Position numbers and translations under genes: made by a program
The notes under the pieces: generated by a model
The model's database searches: none
What the model saw: only the letters and a program-made list of their open reading frames with translations
What the model was told of the DNA's origin: nothing
Source of the DNA: Planctomycetaceae bacterium
Lineage (GTDB): Bacteria > Planctomycetota > Planctomycetia > Pirellulales > Pirellulaceae
NCBI GenBank assembly: GCA_002724245.1
Contig: PBOG01000230.1
Location: 1 to 52,463 of the forward strand
Direction of reading: 5' to 3'
DNA: 52,463 bases
Shown here: positions 34,935 through 43,875 of the stretch, in pieces
How the letters are laid out: every line of letters begins with the position of its first letter
Numbering within the stretch: position 1 is the stretch's first letter

Positions 34935-37409
34935 ATGCAAGCGACTGTGATCCGATATTGTGGGCTGCCAGTTTTCGTTGCCTGTCTGGCGGTCTCATTG
35001 GCTACTGCAGATGATACGGCGACTGACGCAGGTGATGCTTTCTTTGAGCAACGGATTCGGCCGCTGCTGGTCGAGCATTGTTATGCCTGCCATTCGGGTC
35101 GCGCTAAGAAGCAGAAGGGTGGATTGCGGCTCGACTTGAGGTCGACGGTGCGCAGCGGGGGCGAGAGTGGTCCTGCGATCGTGCCGGGACGGCCCGAGCA
35201 GAGTCTATTGATTTCTGCTGTCCGTCACGAATCGTTGAAGATGCCGCCCGAGCGGAAGTTATCCGACCGAGCCATTGCGGATCTGGTGCATTGGATTGAG
35301 CTGGGCGCACCTGACCCGCGCGACGGAACCGCTGCCCCTTCGTCTGATTCCGTTGCTGTTGACGGCCGAGCGCACTGGGCGTTTCAACCCGTTGCACCGC
35401 CTGCCCGGCCAGCGGTGCGCGCGACCGACTGGCCTCGTAACGCCCTGGACTATTTCGTGCTGGCACGACTCGAACAAGCCGAATTACAACCCGTCGCAGA
35501 CGCCGACCGTTATACCTGGTTGCGGCGCGTGACTTTCGACCTGACCGGACTGGCCCCCACGGTCGCAGAAATCCGTGCATTCCAGCAAGATACATCACCC
35601 CGCGCCTGGCACGCCGTCGTGGATCGTTTGCTGGCCACACCCGCCTACGGACAGAGGTGGGCGCGACACTGGCTGGACCTGGTGGGGTACGCGGACCAGA
35701 TCGGCACGTCGAACAACGTTTTTGCGGAACATGCCTGGCGGTATCGTGATTATGTGGTTGCCGCCTTGAACGCGGACAAGCCGTACGCGCAGTTCGTTCG
35801 CGAGCAGATCGCGGGTGATTTGTTGACGCCGGAGACACCAGTAGAACGTGCGGCAGGTATCACTGCCACCGGATTTCTGGTGTTGGGGGATCTGGAGATT
35901 GTGGAAGCGGACAAGGCCAAACTGCGCGTCGATATCGTCGACCAGCAATTGACGAAGGTGAGTCGGGCATTTCTGGGTTTGACGATTGGTTGTGCGCGAT
36001 GTCATGACCACAAGTTCGACCCGATTCCACAACGTGACTACTACGCGATTGCCGGGGTGTTTCATAGCAGCCGCTCGGTGTTCAAGACAGACCGCGGAGT
36101 CTGGAGCGATGTGCTCGCACGTGAGTTGCCGGAGACGGCCGAGCAGCAGCGAGTGAGCGCAGAGCAAACACAGCGGCACCAGCAGCGATTGACCGCACTA
36201 AAGGCGGAACGAACCGAGGCAGAGCGACAAAAGAAGCAGCTGGCGGAGGAGAACAATGGGGCGGACGAGGCGACAGAAGGTAAACAGATCGCCGCGCGCA
36301 AAAAACAAATAGACCAACTGGCGAGCAAGGTCAGCCAGTTAGATCGGAAGATTGTGCACGCCGAGTTCTTTGTACCCGGAGCGCCACGTGTTTACGGCGT
36401 TGAAGATATCGCGAAACCGGCCGATATGCAGATCACCATTCGCGGTAATCCGCGGGCACTGGGAGAGACCGTGCCCCGGGGATTTCTACAGGTTGCTACT
36501 ACGGTACCAGCGGCGATTCCGGCCGGTGCTAGTGGCCGAGCGGAGCTCGCTGTCTGGATTGCCAGTCCCGAGAATCCGTTGACGGCGCGGGTTGCCGCAA
36601 ATCGGATCTGGCAGAAATTATTTGGTCGTGGTCTGGTCCGGTCGGTCGATAACTTCGGCCTGCGGGGGGAGAAACCGTCCCATCCTGGGTTGCTTGACCA
36701 CCTGGCCCACCGATTTACCAGCAGTGGCTGGTCGCAGAAACGCCTGTTGCGCATGTTGACACTCAGCCGTAGCTATCGGATGAGCAGCGCGCACAGTCCT
36801 AGTGGGCATCACGCAGACCCGGAGAATCGCCTGTTGTGGCGGATGAACCGTACCCGCCTGGATGCGGAATCGCTCCGGGATGCCCTGTTGCTGGCGACCG
36901 ATCAGCTGCACCGGATCGGGGGCGGCTCCGCAATTCCCCTGGAATATCTGGAGAATGTGGGCAATATCGATCCAGCGAATGTGAATCCACCGTCATTCAG
37001 TCTCTCTAAATGGCGTCCCGAGCAGCCGTTTTTGCGGACCCTTTATCTGCCGGTGATTCGCTCATCCTCGCAGCCCGGTCCTGCCGAATTACGCAATGTG
37101 TTTGATTTCCCGAACCCTTCTGAATTTACTGGACACCGAGTTACTACCGCCGTACCCACCCAGGCGTTGTTCCTGATGAATAGTCCCGTACTCAAGAAAC
37201 ACGCCGCAGCACTAGCAACACGTCTGCACGCTGAGGCAGAGGACGAAACGCAGCGACTCGAGCTGCTCTGGCTGCGGGTGCTGGGCCGTCCGATCAGAGC
37301 GACAGAAGAGCAGGAAGCGCGGGCCTTCCTGGCTGCAGTGGGAGATGGGGCTTGGCGCGAATTATCACATGCGCTGTTTGCCTCGAATGAATTTCTGATG
37401 AGACTTTGA
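34935..37409 (+). CDS. PSCyt1-DUF1549-DUF1553 cytochrome-like protein with coiled-coil hinge (module 3)
   Basis: At 824 residues this is the shortest of the three paralogues. Signal peptide: YCGLPVFVACLAVSLATA. The haem-type motifs are C49-Y-A-C52-H53 and C353-A-R-C356-H357. DUF1549 is recognisable by RWARHWLDLVGYADQ, and DUF1553 by NPLTARVAANRIWQKLFG, DNFGLRGEKPSHP and QALFLMNSP. The hinge is a charged, helix-forming stretch rich in Q, E, K and R (AEQQRVSAEQTQRHQQRLTA through VSQLDRKIVHAEFF). It is probably a coiled coil. The ATG at 34935 was chosen for its signal peptide; the frame opens at 34806. Its stop lies 29 bases before the partner DUF1501 gene. Confidence 0.92.
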   Translation: MQATVIRYCGLPVFVACLAVSLATADDTATDAGDAFFEQRIRPLLVEHCYACHSGRAKKQKGGLRLDLRSTVRSGGESGPAIVPGRPEQSLLISAVRHESLKMPPERKLSDRAIADLVHWIELGAPDPRDGTAAPSSDSVAVDGRAHWAFQPVAPPARPAVRATDWPRNALDYFVLARLEQAELQPVADADRYTWLRRVTFDLTGLAPTVAEIRAFQQDTSPRAWHAVVDRLLATPAYGQRWARHWLDLVGYADQIGTSNNVFAEHAWRYRDYVVAALNADKPYAQFVREQIAGDLLTPETPVERAAGITATGFLVLGDLEIVEADKAKLRVDIVDQQLTKVSRAFLGLTIGCARCHDHKFDPIPQRDYYAIAGVFHSSRSVFKTDRGVWSDVLARELPETAEQQRVSAEQTQRHQQRLTALKAERTEAERQKKQLAEENNGADEATEGKQIAARKKQIDQLASKVSQLDRKIVHAEFFVPGAPRVYGVEDIAKPADMQITIRGNPRALGETVPRGFLQVATTVPAAIPAGASGRAELAVWIASPENPLTARVAANRIWQKLFGRGLVRSVDNFGLRGEKPSHPGLLDHLAHRFTSSGWSQKRLLRMLTLSRSYRMSSAHSPSGHHADPENRLLWRMNRTRLDAESLRDALLLATDQLHRIGGGSAIPLEYLENVGNIDPANVNPPSFSLSKWRPEQPFLRTLYLPVIRSSSQPGPAELRNVFDFPNPSEFTGHRVTTAVPTQALFLMNSPVLKKHAAALATRLHAEAEDETQRLELLWLRVLGRPIRATEEQEARAFLAAVGDGAWRELSHALFASNEFLMRL

Positions 37410-37438
37410 ACACCGAGATCTTGAGCAGGACTCTGATC

Positions 37439-38857
37439 ATGAATCGAGTTGGATTGGGTCGTCGACAGTTACTGCAATCGGCCGCCTGCGGCTTTGGTGG
37501 TCTCGCCTTGAACGGGATGCTGGCCGATACGAGTTGTGCTGCCAGTCCGCTCGCGGAACACGCACCTCATTTTCCTGCGCGTGCCAGACGGGTGATTTTT
37601 CTGTTTATCGCGGGCGGCCCCTCGCAGGGCGACCTGTTTGCTCCGAAAGCCTACATCAGCAAACACCACGGCCAGGAGATCTCCTCACCGGTTGGCGATG
37701 ACGGACAGATCCGCGTGGGAGTCGATCGCTTCCTGCCGATGGCACCGGTCGCACCTGTCCGACCGCGGGGGGATGCTGGGCTGATGATGTCCGACCTGCT
37801 GCCGCATATGTCGGGCGTGGCGGACGAGTTGTGCATGTTGCGGGCCATGGTCTCTGATAACAAGGCTCACGCGCCGGCGTCGCTCCAGTTTCACACCGGT
37901 CACATTGCGGAGGCACGTCCTTCGATGGGGGCCTGGATCAGTTATGGGCTGGGGACCCAGAATGAGAATCTTCCTAGTTTTATTACCATTCATCCGCCGA
38001 GCGGTCCGCGCAGCTACGGCGCATCATTCTTGCCAGCCATTCACCAGGGGACCCCCTTGCGCGTCCCCGGAAATGATCGCGATCCGGCGATCAGCAACCT
38101 CCGCGATCCGTCCGCCAACTTGCAGATCCAGCGTCAACGGCTTGATTTTCTCCAGGGCGTGAACCAGCGGCTCTTGAATCGCGTCAAAACCGATGCCCAG
38201 ATGGAAGGTATTATCGAGTCGTTTGAGTTGGCCTTTCGGATGCAGGCTGAAGCGCCCAGCCTGGTGGATCTGACGGGTGAATCTGGGGAGACTCTGGATT
38301 TGTACGGTATCGGTGACGGTCCGTCGGATCGCAATGGCAGGGCCTGCCTGCTGGCTCGCAGGTTCAGTGAGTCAGGCGTCCGTTTTGTGCAGGTAACGAT
38401 GGGTGGATGGGACCATCACGGCGATATCGCGGCAGCCCTTCCTAATAGTTGCCGGGGTGTCGATAAGCCGATTGCCGGGTTGATTGGAGATCTCAAGCGG
38501 CGCGGCCTGCTGGAGGAAACGCTCGTGGTCTGGTCGGGCGAATTTGGCCGGACTTACTGGAGCCAGGATCTGTCGGGCAAGAATCCGTTAGTCAAACATG
38601 GCCGCGAGCATCAGCAGGAGAGTTTTTGCACCTTGCTGGCTGGTGGTTGTGTCAAACCTGGCTTTGTCCACGGTGAAACGGATGATCATGGTTACCAGCC
38701 GATTGAGGGGCGCGTGCATCTCCACGATTTGCATGCGACGTTACTCCATCTGCTGGGCATCGATCACGAGCAGTTGACCTATCCGCACAACGGGCGAGAT
38801 CACCGCTTGACCGATGTCTATGGCAATGTGGTCGACGAGATTCTTCAGTCAGCCTGA
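37439..38857 (+). CDS. Tat-exported DUF1501 protein (module 3)
   Basis: This is the third DUF1501 copy. It shows ARRVIFLFIAGGPSQGDLF, SMGAWISYGLGTQN, VWSGEFGRTYWSQ, HGREHQQESFCTLLAGG and the ending HDLHATLLHLLGID with LTDVYGNVVDEIL. The Tat signal is GRRQLLQSAACGFGGLALNGML, strikingly like module 1's RRQALGAAACGFGQLAL. GCAGGA lies 8 bases before the ATG at 37439; an upstream TTG at 37406 overlaps the previous stop and is less likely. The last 13 bases overlap the end of the convergent YhaN-like gene. Confidence 0.92.
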   Translation: MNRVGLGRRQLLQSAACGFGGLALNGMLADTSCAASPLAEHAPHFPARARRVIFLFIAGGPSQGDLFAPKAYISKHHGQEISSPVGDDGQIRVGVDRFLPMAPVAPVRPRGDAGLMMSDLLPHMSGVADELCMLRAMVSDNKAHAPASLQFHTGHIAEARPSMGAWISYGLGTQNENLPSFITIHPPSGPRSYGASFLPAIHQGTPLRVPGNDRDPAISNLRDPSANLQIQRQRLDFLQGVNQRLLNRVKTDAQMEGIIESFELAFRMQAEAPSLVDLTGESGETLDLYGIGDGPSDRNGRACLLARRFSESGVRFVQVTMGGWDHHGDIAAALPNSCRGVDKPIAGLIGDLKRRGLLEETLVVWSGEFGRTYWSQDLSGKNPLVKHGREHQQESFCTLLAGGCVKPGFVHGETDDHGYQPIEGRVHLHDLHATLLHLLGIDHEQLTYPHNGRDHRLTDVYGNVVDEILQSA

Positions 38858-41800
38858 TGACCGTATTGCTGGGCGGTGAGCAGCGACAGCAAGGTGTCGA
38901 CTTGTTCGGGGCGGAGCCGTTGTGTTTGTAGATCCGCAAAGACTGCGCCGCGTACTTCGCTCTCGATCTGCTCCGTAGAAAGTGCGTCGCGGTCATCAAG
39001 GTATTTTTCGCTGCGCAAGTACTCAGTAAGTTCTTCCAGCTTATTGGCGCGGAAACCGGTCACGGCCTTCTGGGCAAGCGCCTTGAGGATTGCCTTGGCG
39101 TTGCCCGCATGCGTTTCAGCCAGCTTCTCGACGCGGTCGATGTAGGTGTCGGAGACCGCGCCAGACTCCTGCAATGCTCTCCGGTCCACGCTGCGGCCAT
39201 GACCAACCTGGCGGTACTTTAACACCATTTGTACGAGGCGGGCGGCTGCTTGGGCCCGCCGAAATAGTGTGGATTCGGCAGTCATTCCCTCGATGCGCCC
39301 ATGCGAGACGAGCGTTTGTAACTGGCCCCACTTGTTGATCCCATTCTTGAGCAGCTCATAAAGGACGCACGGGTCGTCGACCAGGAACCACAAATGGTAC
39401 CCTCCCGGTACTCCGTCCGGTTCCGGGCAAGCAACCCGCAGTCGGTCACCGTAGGCGAGCCAGTCGAGATCGTCAGGCGAGGGAACCTCTGGCGTTGGAC
39501 GCGGTATGTAGTCACGAATGGGCAGCCGTTCTGATTCGGCGAAAGCGCGTTGGGTTGCCAGGTCGATGATCCGGTGTTCGACATCCTCACACGCGGCCAG
39601 ACGTTGTTGCCACTTGGCAACTTCATCCTGTTGGGCCGTAAAATAAAAGACCTGTCGGCCGTCCCGGCAGATTTCCAGGATGGCGTCGATGATCTCTTGT
39701 GCCCGCCGCTCATCGCTGTTGCCGAGTGTTTCATCGAGCAGCAGCGGGACGCGGATTCCCTGTTCCTGACGTTCGACAAAGGCGATCCGGGCGGCCAGGA
39801 GCAGCTGGAGACGGGTGCCGCTGGACAACTCGGCCAGAGAGAGGCCCACATCACGGGCGGTCTCTTTGGCTCGAAAGGTCGGCGGGTTGCCGTTTTGAAC
39901 CTGGAGTTCATAGCGACCATGCGTGATCGCTGCGAACAGTTCCCGCGCCCGGCGCAAGATCGGTGGCAGTTCTTCGGCTTGTTCCTGCAGCTCGATGTGG
40001 TGTGCCAGGAGACCTCCGACGACCGTGTCACAGTCTCGTTCACGTTGTTCTCGCAGGGCGGTGGCCGCCTGCACCTGGTTGGCTAGCGCCGTTTCCAGGT
40101 CGTGGCCACCGCGGGCTGTCTCGATCTCTCGTTCAATGCCTCCGATGGTCTCGCTGATGGTATCCAACTGATCAGCCTGTTCGCGATACTGACGTTCTCT
40201 GCTGGCGAGTTCCTCGGCCGAGAGATCCAGTAGTTCGGGGTGTTCGCTGAGCGCTTGGGTCGTTTGTCGATGGCTTCCTGTGGCCTGGTCGCGGTGGCGG
40301 ATCGCCTCGTCGTAGGCGTCCCGCTGTTCTCCCCAGGCATGCAACTGCGACGTTTGCTCAACAGCCAGACCAACCCGATCGAAGAGGGCAGTCATTGCCG
40401 CCTGGGTTTCGGCTTGTTCACTGGCGATCCGCGCCAAACTGGTTTCACCTGTTGCCAGTATTTGGGTCGCCGACTCGTGTGTTTGTTGCCGCTGGGCGAG
40501 CTGTTCGACCTGCTCGCGAATCGTATCGGTGTCGTCGACCGCCTGGAGACCATAGGTTGCCAGCGCCTGGTTGATTTCGTCTAACTGAGTCTGGAACTCG
40601 TGCGTCGCGGCCTGCAGTAATTCTTCCGCTTCTACCACACGTTGCCGTTGTTGCTGCCAGCGATTGATATTCTGGGCCAGCAACCAGACCGTAAATATTT
40701 CTTCAGACGCCGATTGCAGTTGCCCGATCCAGGGTGGCCTGGTTTGTTCCAGTTCAGCGGCTCTGCGTTTCAGGTCGTCGAGGCGCGGTTGCAGGTCGCT
40801 CCATTTGATACGCTTTTCCTCTGCGAGTCGGGCTTCAGCGTGCTGCCGCTGTAGGGTCTGGATGTGCGAGAGAATCTGCTCCGTCGACCAGCTTGCAGGG
40901 CGCTGCACGGCCTGACTTTCGTATTCGCGGCGGAGCGCATCTCGACGGTCTGCCAGAGAAGGACCAGTTTTCCGCCTGATCCAGAAAGTCCAGGCCAGCA
41001 ACCCGGCCGCGGCCAGCAGCAGCAAGTACCAGATCGCGTCGACAAAACTTCCCATTGCCAGCCCGACGAGTGTCGTTGCCAGGCCGGGGGCCCAGCGGCT
41101 CCACAAACCTGGTGGGCCAGGCTCCGCGGCTGCTTCTTCCAGTGCCAGCCAGCGGTACAGCAGGCGGATGGAATGGGGCAGGGTCTCGGCGTTTTGGGCA
41201 GGGGGATCTCCACCCAGCCACTGCTGTAGCGCACTCGCGTGTGCCTGGTCGGCGCGGATCTTTTCGAGCTGTCGCGCGAAGCTGAAAAGCGCGTCCAGCA
41301 TGGCGGGATCGATCGCGTCCGCCTCCACGAGGTCGACGTGGGGATTGATCTCCCGCAGGGCTTGCGTCAGCGCCGCCTGCGCTGTGGCGGCTTCCCCCTG
41401 CTGCCGTTTGATTTCTGCCTGCCGGCCGGCCAGCCCTTCCACCTTGCGTCGCAATGCCGGGACCAGTTCCGCGGGCAGTCCCGCGTCAGGTAACCCGCTG
41501 CGCTGGAGTTGGGCCCGCGCCTCGTTCAGTCGTTGCTGTTCGGACTGGTGTTGTTGCTGCTGTGCGTCGAGTGTCTCTTGCAACTTCTGGAGCTGCTGCG
41601 CGTCGTGGCGGGTGACAAGTTCGATACCTGGGGGAAAGCTTGCGACACGTTCCTGTGCATATTCCAGCTGCGCGCGGGTTTCCAGGCATTCCCGGGCTTT
41701 CTTGATCCACTGGCGTTGCAGCAGGGCATCCTGCGCGGCCTGCTGCTGGTTGCGGAGTTGCGCGAGCCGGCTCTGCTCCGCCAGCAGCATGGCCTGGCGG

Positions 41801-42327
41801 TCTTGCACCGTATCGTAATGTTTCCTGGAGACCTCATAGGCGTCGATCAGTTTTTTGGGTCGCGGGGCGCGGTCCTGGTAGTCGAGCTCGCCGCTGGCCT
41901 GACTGATGTCATAGCCCCCGGCTAATTCTCTGGTGATCCCTTGTGCCAGGTCTTGACCCGTTTCCGCAGAGATCAGATCGTGCAGCGCCAGCAGGTAGCG
42001 GTTGCCCAGTTCGCGGGGTGCCAGCGTGGGACAATCCAGTTCCGAACCGTCTGCGCGTTTCTGGCACTGGATACGTCCCATGTTGTAGTCGAGTGACAAC
42101 GGCGTCGCATCGAGTTCCAGCATGGCGTGCAGGGAAATGTCGTGGGGGCGTTCATCGGCTTGCAGCAAGTAGTGGATCGCGCGCCCCAGGGTCGATTTGC
42201 CTGATGCGTTGGGGCCGTAGATGATGTTCACCCCGGAGCAGAGGTTGTCGGCCTCCAGACCCCCGTTGGGAAATCCAGGCATATGGCGGACTTCGGTCCG
42301 TCTGAAGAACAGGGCTGGAGAATTCAT
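38845..42327 (-). CDS. YhaN-like ATPase (SbcC/Rad50 type) with C-terminal extension
   Basis: This 1160-residue protein has a Walker A motif GPNASGKST at residues 38-46 and an ABC-type signature in LSLAELSSGTRLQ near residue 835. The Walker B motif is VPLLLDETLGNSDE with D865 and E866. Long coiled coils lie between. In the middle, about residues 405-452, is a membrane-type hairpin (GLATTLVGLAMG, then WYLLLLAAAGLLAWTFW), as in Bacillus-type YhaN, so it is probably membrane-tethered. Residues of about 934-1160 are a separate extension with no motif I recognise. The start overlaps the YhaO-like gene's stop by 4 bases (ATGA). The pair should act like SbcCD/Rad50-Mre11 on DNA ends; that role is inferred from the family. 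Confidence 0.85.
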   Translation of the reverse strand: MNSPALFFRRTEVRHMPGFPNGGLEADNLCSGVNIIYGPNASGKSTLGRAIHYLLQADERPHDISLHAMLELDATPLSLDYNMGRIQCQKRADGSELDCPTLAPRELGNRYLLALHDLISAETGQDLAQGITRELAGGYDISQASGELDYQDRAPRPKKLIDAYEVSRKHYDTVQDRQAMLLAEQSRLAQLRNQQQAAQDALLQRQWIKKARECLETRAQLEYAQERVASFPPGIELVTRHDAQQLQKLQETLDAQQQQHQSEQQRLNEARAQLQRSGLPDAGLPAELVPALRRKVEGLAGRQAEIKRQQGEAATAQAALTQALREINPHVDLVEADAIDPAMLDALFSFARQLEKIRADQAHASALQQWLGGDPPAQNAETLPHSIRLLYRWLALEEAAAEPGPPGLWSRWAPGLATTLVGLAMGSFVDAIWYLLLLAAAGLLAWTFWIRRKTGPSLADRRDALRREYESQAVQRPASWSTEQILSHIQTLQRQHAEARLAEEKRIKWSDLQPRLDDLKRRAAELEQTRPPWIGQLQSASEEIFTVWLLAQNINRWQQQRQRVVEAEELLQAATHEFQTQLDEINQALATYGLQAVDDTDTIREQVEQLAQRQQTHESATQILATGETSLARIASEQAETQAAMTALFDRVGLAVEQTSQLHAWGEQRDAYDEAIRHRDQATGSHRQTTQALSEHPELLDLSAEELASRERQYREQADQLDTISETIGGIEREIETARGGHDLETALANQVQAATALREQRERDCDTVVGGLLAHHIELQEQAEELPPILRRARELFAAITHGRYELQVQNGNPPTFRAKETARDVGLSLAELSSGTRLQLLLAARIAFVERQEQGIRVPLLLDETLGNSDERRAQEIIDAILEICRDGRQVFYFTAQQDEVAKWQQRLAACEDVEHRIIDLATQRAFAESERLPIRDYIPRPTPEVPSPDDLDWLAYGDRLRVACPEPDGVPGGYHLWFLVDDPCVLYELLKNGINKWGQLQTLVSHGRIEGMTAESTLFRRAQAAARLVQMVLKYRQVGHGRSVDRRALQESGAVSDTYIDRVEKLAETHAGNAKAILKALAQKAVTGFRANKLEELTEYLRSEKYLDDRDALSTEQIESEVRGAVFADLQTQRLRPEQVDTLLSLLTAQQYGHQAD

Positions 42328-43607
42328 GGTGACCGGCCCTGCGTCAGCAAGCGGTCGAGCAACAACGTTCCCTGCTGCAGTAGTCGTTGCCGGGTGAGCT
42401 GCAGATCTGGCAGTGGATCCCCGCTGAGCGTGGTGTAGGAACGAGACTGGAACACGTCGGCCTGTTTTTGATAAGCCTCATCCAACAATGCTTGCAGGCC
42501 CGTGTTGCCGGACCCGGTTTCTAATTCGAGCAGAGTACGCGCCAGGACACCGGGGGGATTGTGTTGTTGCGCCAATTGCTGCAGGTCGATTGCCGGTAAC
42601 GTCCGATTGGTGACTTTATCGACTTTTTGTGTGACCCGTTCGTCAACCTGTTCGAGCTGGTCGAGCGACCTTGCGTAAGCATCGATTTGTCCACAGAGTC
42701 GCGTTCGCCCGGTAAATTCGATTCGCAGAGAGACGAATTCCGGGGGCCTGCTGGTGTGGGCGATGTTCTCGAGGTGATGTCGCGTGCGCTGCAGCAGACA
42801 GGTATCCAGCGCGTCTTTGGTTTCCACTCCGGAAAGATCAATCTCGAGTTGGCTGTAGCGTACCTTGGAGAGGGGAGCTTGCCGCGCCGTGATCTGCTGG
42901 TGGCCGTGTACCTCGATCAGCCAGGGGCCGTGTGGGCCTGTTTCGCCCGGGTCCATTGCCTGGGGAGAACCCGGATAGAGCAAAGTCGGGCCGGATTCCA
43001 TTTCATGCAATTGCGGAGCGTGAACATGTCCCAGCAACCACGCCGTGAGTGGTCGCGCTGCCAGATCGGCCCGCGAGACGGGAGCATACCGACTGTCGAG
43101 CACATCCAGGTCGGCATGCAGCAACCCCACGGACGGCACCTGATCGTCCACTTCACCAGTCCAGCCTGTCAACGGATTGGTTTCGTAGTGGCGATCCGGA
43201 AAAGACCAGCCCCAGATCCGTAGTTCTGGCTTTCCAGCACGGACAAAATCAACCGATTCCCATTGGCCATGACGGCCCAGTAAATGGAAACGGTCCGTAC
43301 CGACTGCATCCACGATGCGGGGTAGTACGTCGTAATCGTGATTGCCCGCCACGGCGTACGTGTCGATTCCCGCCTGGGCCAGTTGGGCGATTCCCGTCTC
43401 CAGTGGGCCGGTGGCTTCAAAAAATCGATTGGCATGGTCGACCACGTCGCCACTGAGCGTAACCAGGTCCACCTCCTCGCGGATCGCCAGCTCGACGATT
43501 GCCGACCACATGCGGGCGCACGAGCTCTGCGTGCGAATGGCATCGGGTACCCGTGTCGGGGTCCGACCGATGTGCAGGTCGGCGGTCGAGAGGATTTTGA
43601 CAGGCAT
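42324..43607 (-). CDS. YhaO/SbcD-like metallophosphoesterase (Mre11-type nuclease)
   Basis: The calcineurin-like nuclease motifs occur in order at the expected spacing: STADLHIG (DxH), LSGDVVDHANRF (GD), AVAGNHDYD (GNHD), VGLLHADLD and LLGHVHAP (GHxH). These bind two metal ions, typically manganese. At 427 residues it has the full length of YhaO/SbcD proteins, with a C-terminal half suited to contact the ATPase partner. Its stop codon overlaps the start of the YhaN-like gene (ATGA), so the two are co-translated. The start codon lies next to the divergent HflK/HflC operon. The ribosome-binding site is weak. Confidence 0.88.
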   Translation of the reverse strand: MPVKILSTADLHIGRTPTRVPDAIRTQSSCARMWSAIVELAIREEVDLVTLSGDVVDHANRFFEATGPLETGIAQLAQAGIDTYAVAGNHDYDVLPRIVDAVGTDRFHLLGRHGQWESVDFVRAGKPELRIWGWSFPDRHYETNPLTGWTGEVDDQVPSVGLLHADLDVLDSRYAPVSRADLAARPLTAWLLGHVHAPQLHEMESGPTLLYPGSPQAMDPGETGPHGPWLIEVHGHQQITARQAPLSKVRYSQLEIDLSGVETKDALDTCLLQRTRHHLENIAHTSRPPEFVSLRIEFTGRTRLCGQIDAYARSLDQLEQVDERVTQKVDKVTNRTLPAIDLQQLAQQHNPPGVLARTLLELETGSGNTGLQALLDEAYQKQADVFQSRSYTTLSGDPLPDLQLTRQRLLQQGTLLLDRLLTQGRSP

Positions 43608-43690
43608 GCGAAAACCGGACAGTTTCCAGCGACAGTGAGTAGTTCCATTAACCGTGGACCGTCTGTGTCGGTAGTGTAGCCCAACCGGCT

Positions 43691-43720
43691 GCTGCTCTCC
43701 ACGGCGCTGCTCTCCACGGC
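43691..43720. repeat. Tandem 15-bp duplication
   Basis: GCTGCTCTCCACGGC occurs twice back to back (43691-43705 and 43706-43720) in the gap between the divergent nuclease and HflK genes. It looks like a recent slippage duplication. Confidence 0.6.
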
Positions 43721-43767
43721 GCTGGGCGCCGGGAAGCCCGCTGTGGCGCTACCGCGCCAAGTTCGCT

Positions 43768-43796
43768 TTGCCAGAAACCGGCGAAATCGCCATAAT
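43768..43796 (+). promoter_or_regulatory. Candidate housekeeping promoter for hflK-hflC
   Basis: TTGCCA (43768-43773) and CATAAT (43791-43796) each match the sigma-70 consensus at 5 of 6 positions, with the ideal 17-base spacer. They lie about 80 bases upstream of the hflK ATG on the correct strand. This is a sequence match only. Confidence 0.5.
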
Positions 43797-43875
43797 CCCC
43801 CCTGCTGTCTGGTTTGGTTTTCCCGGCAACGCGTCGGTTGCAGCAGCGCACACGGAGTTTGGTACGGAGGTGCAC

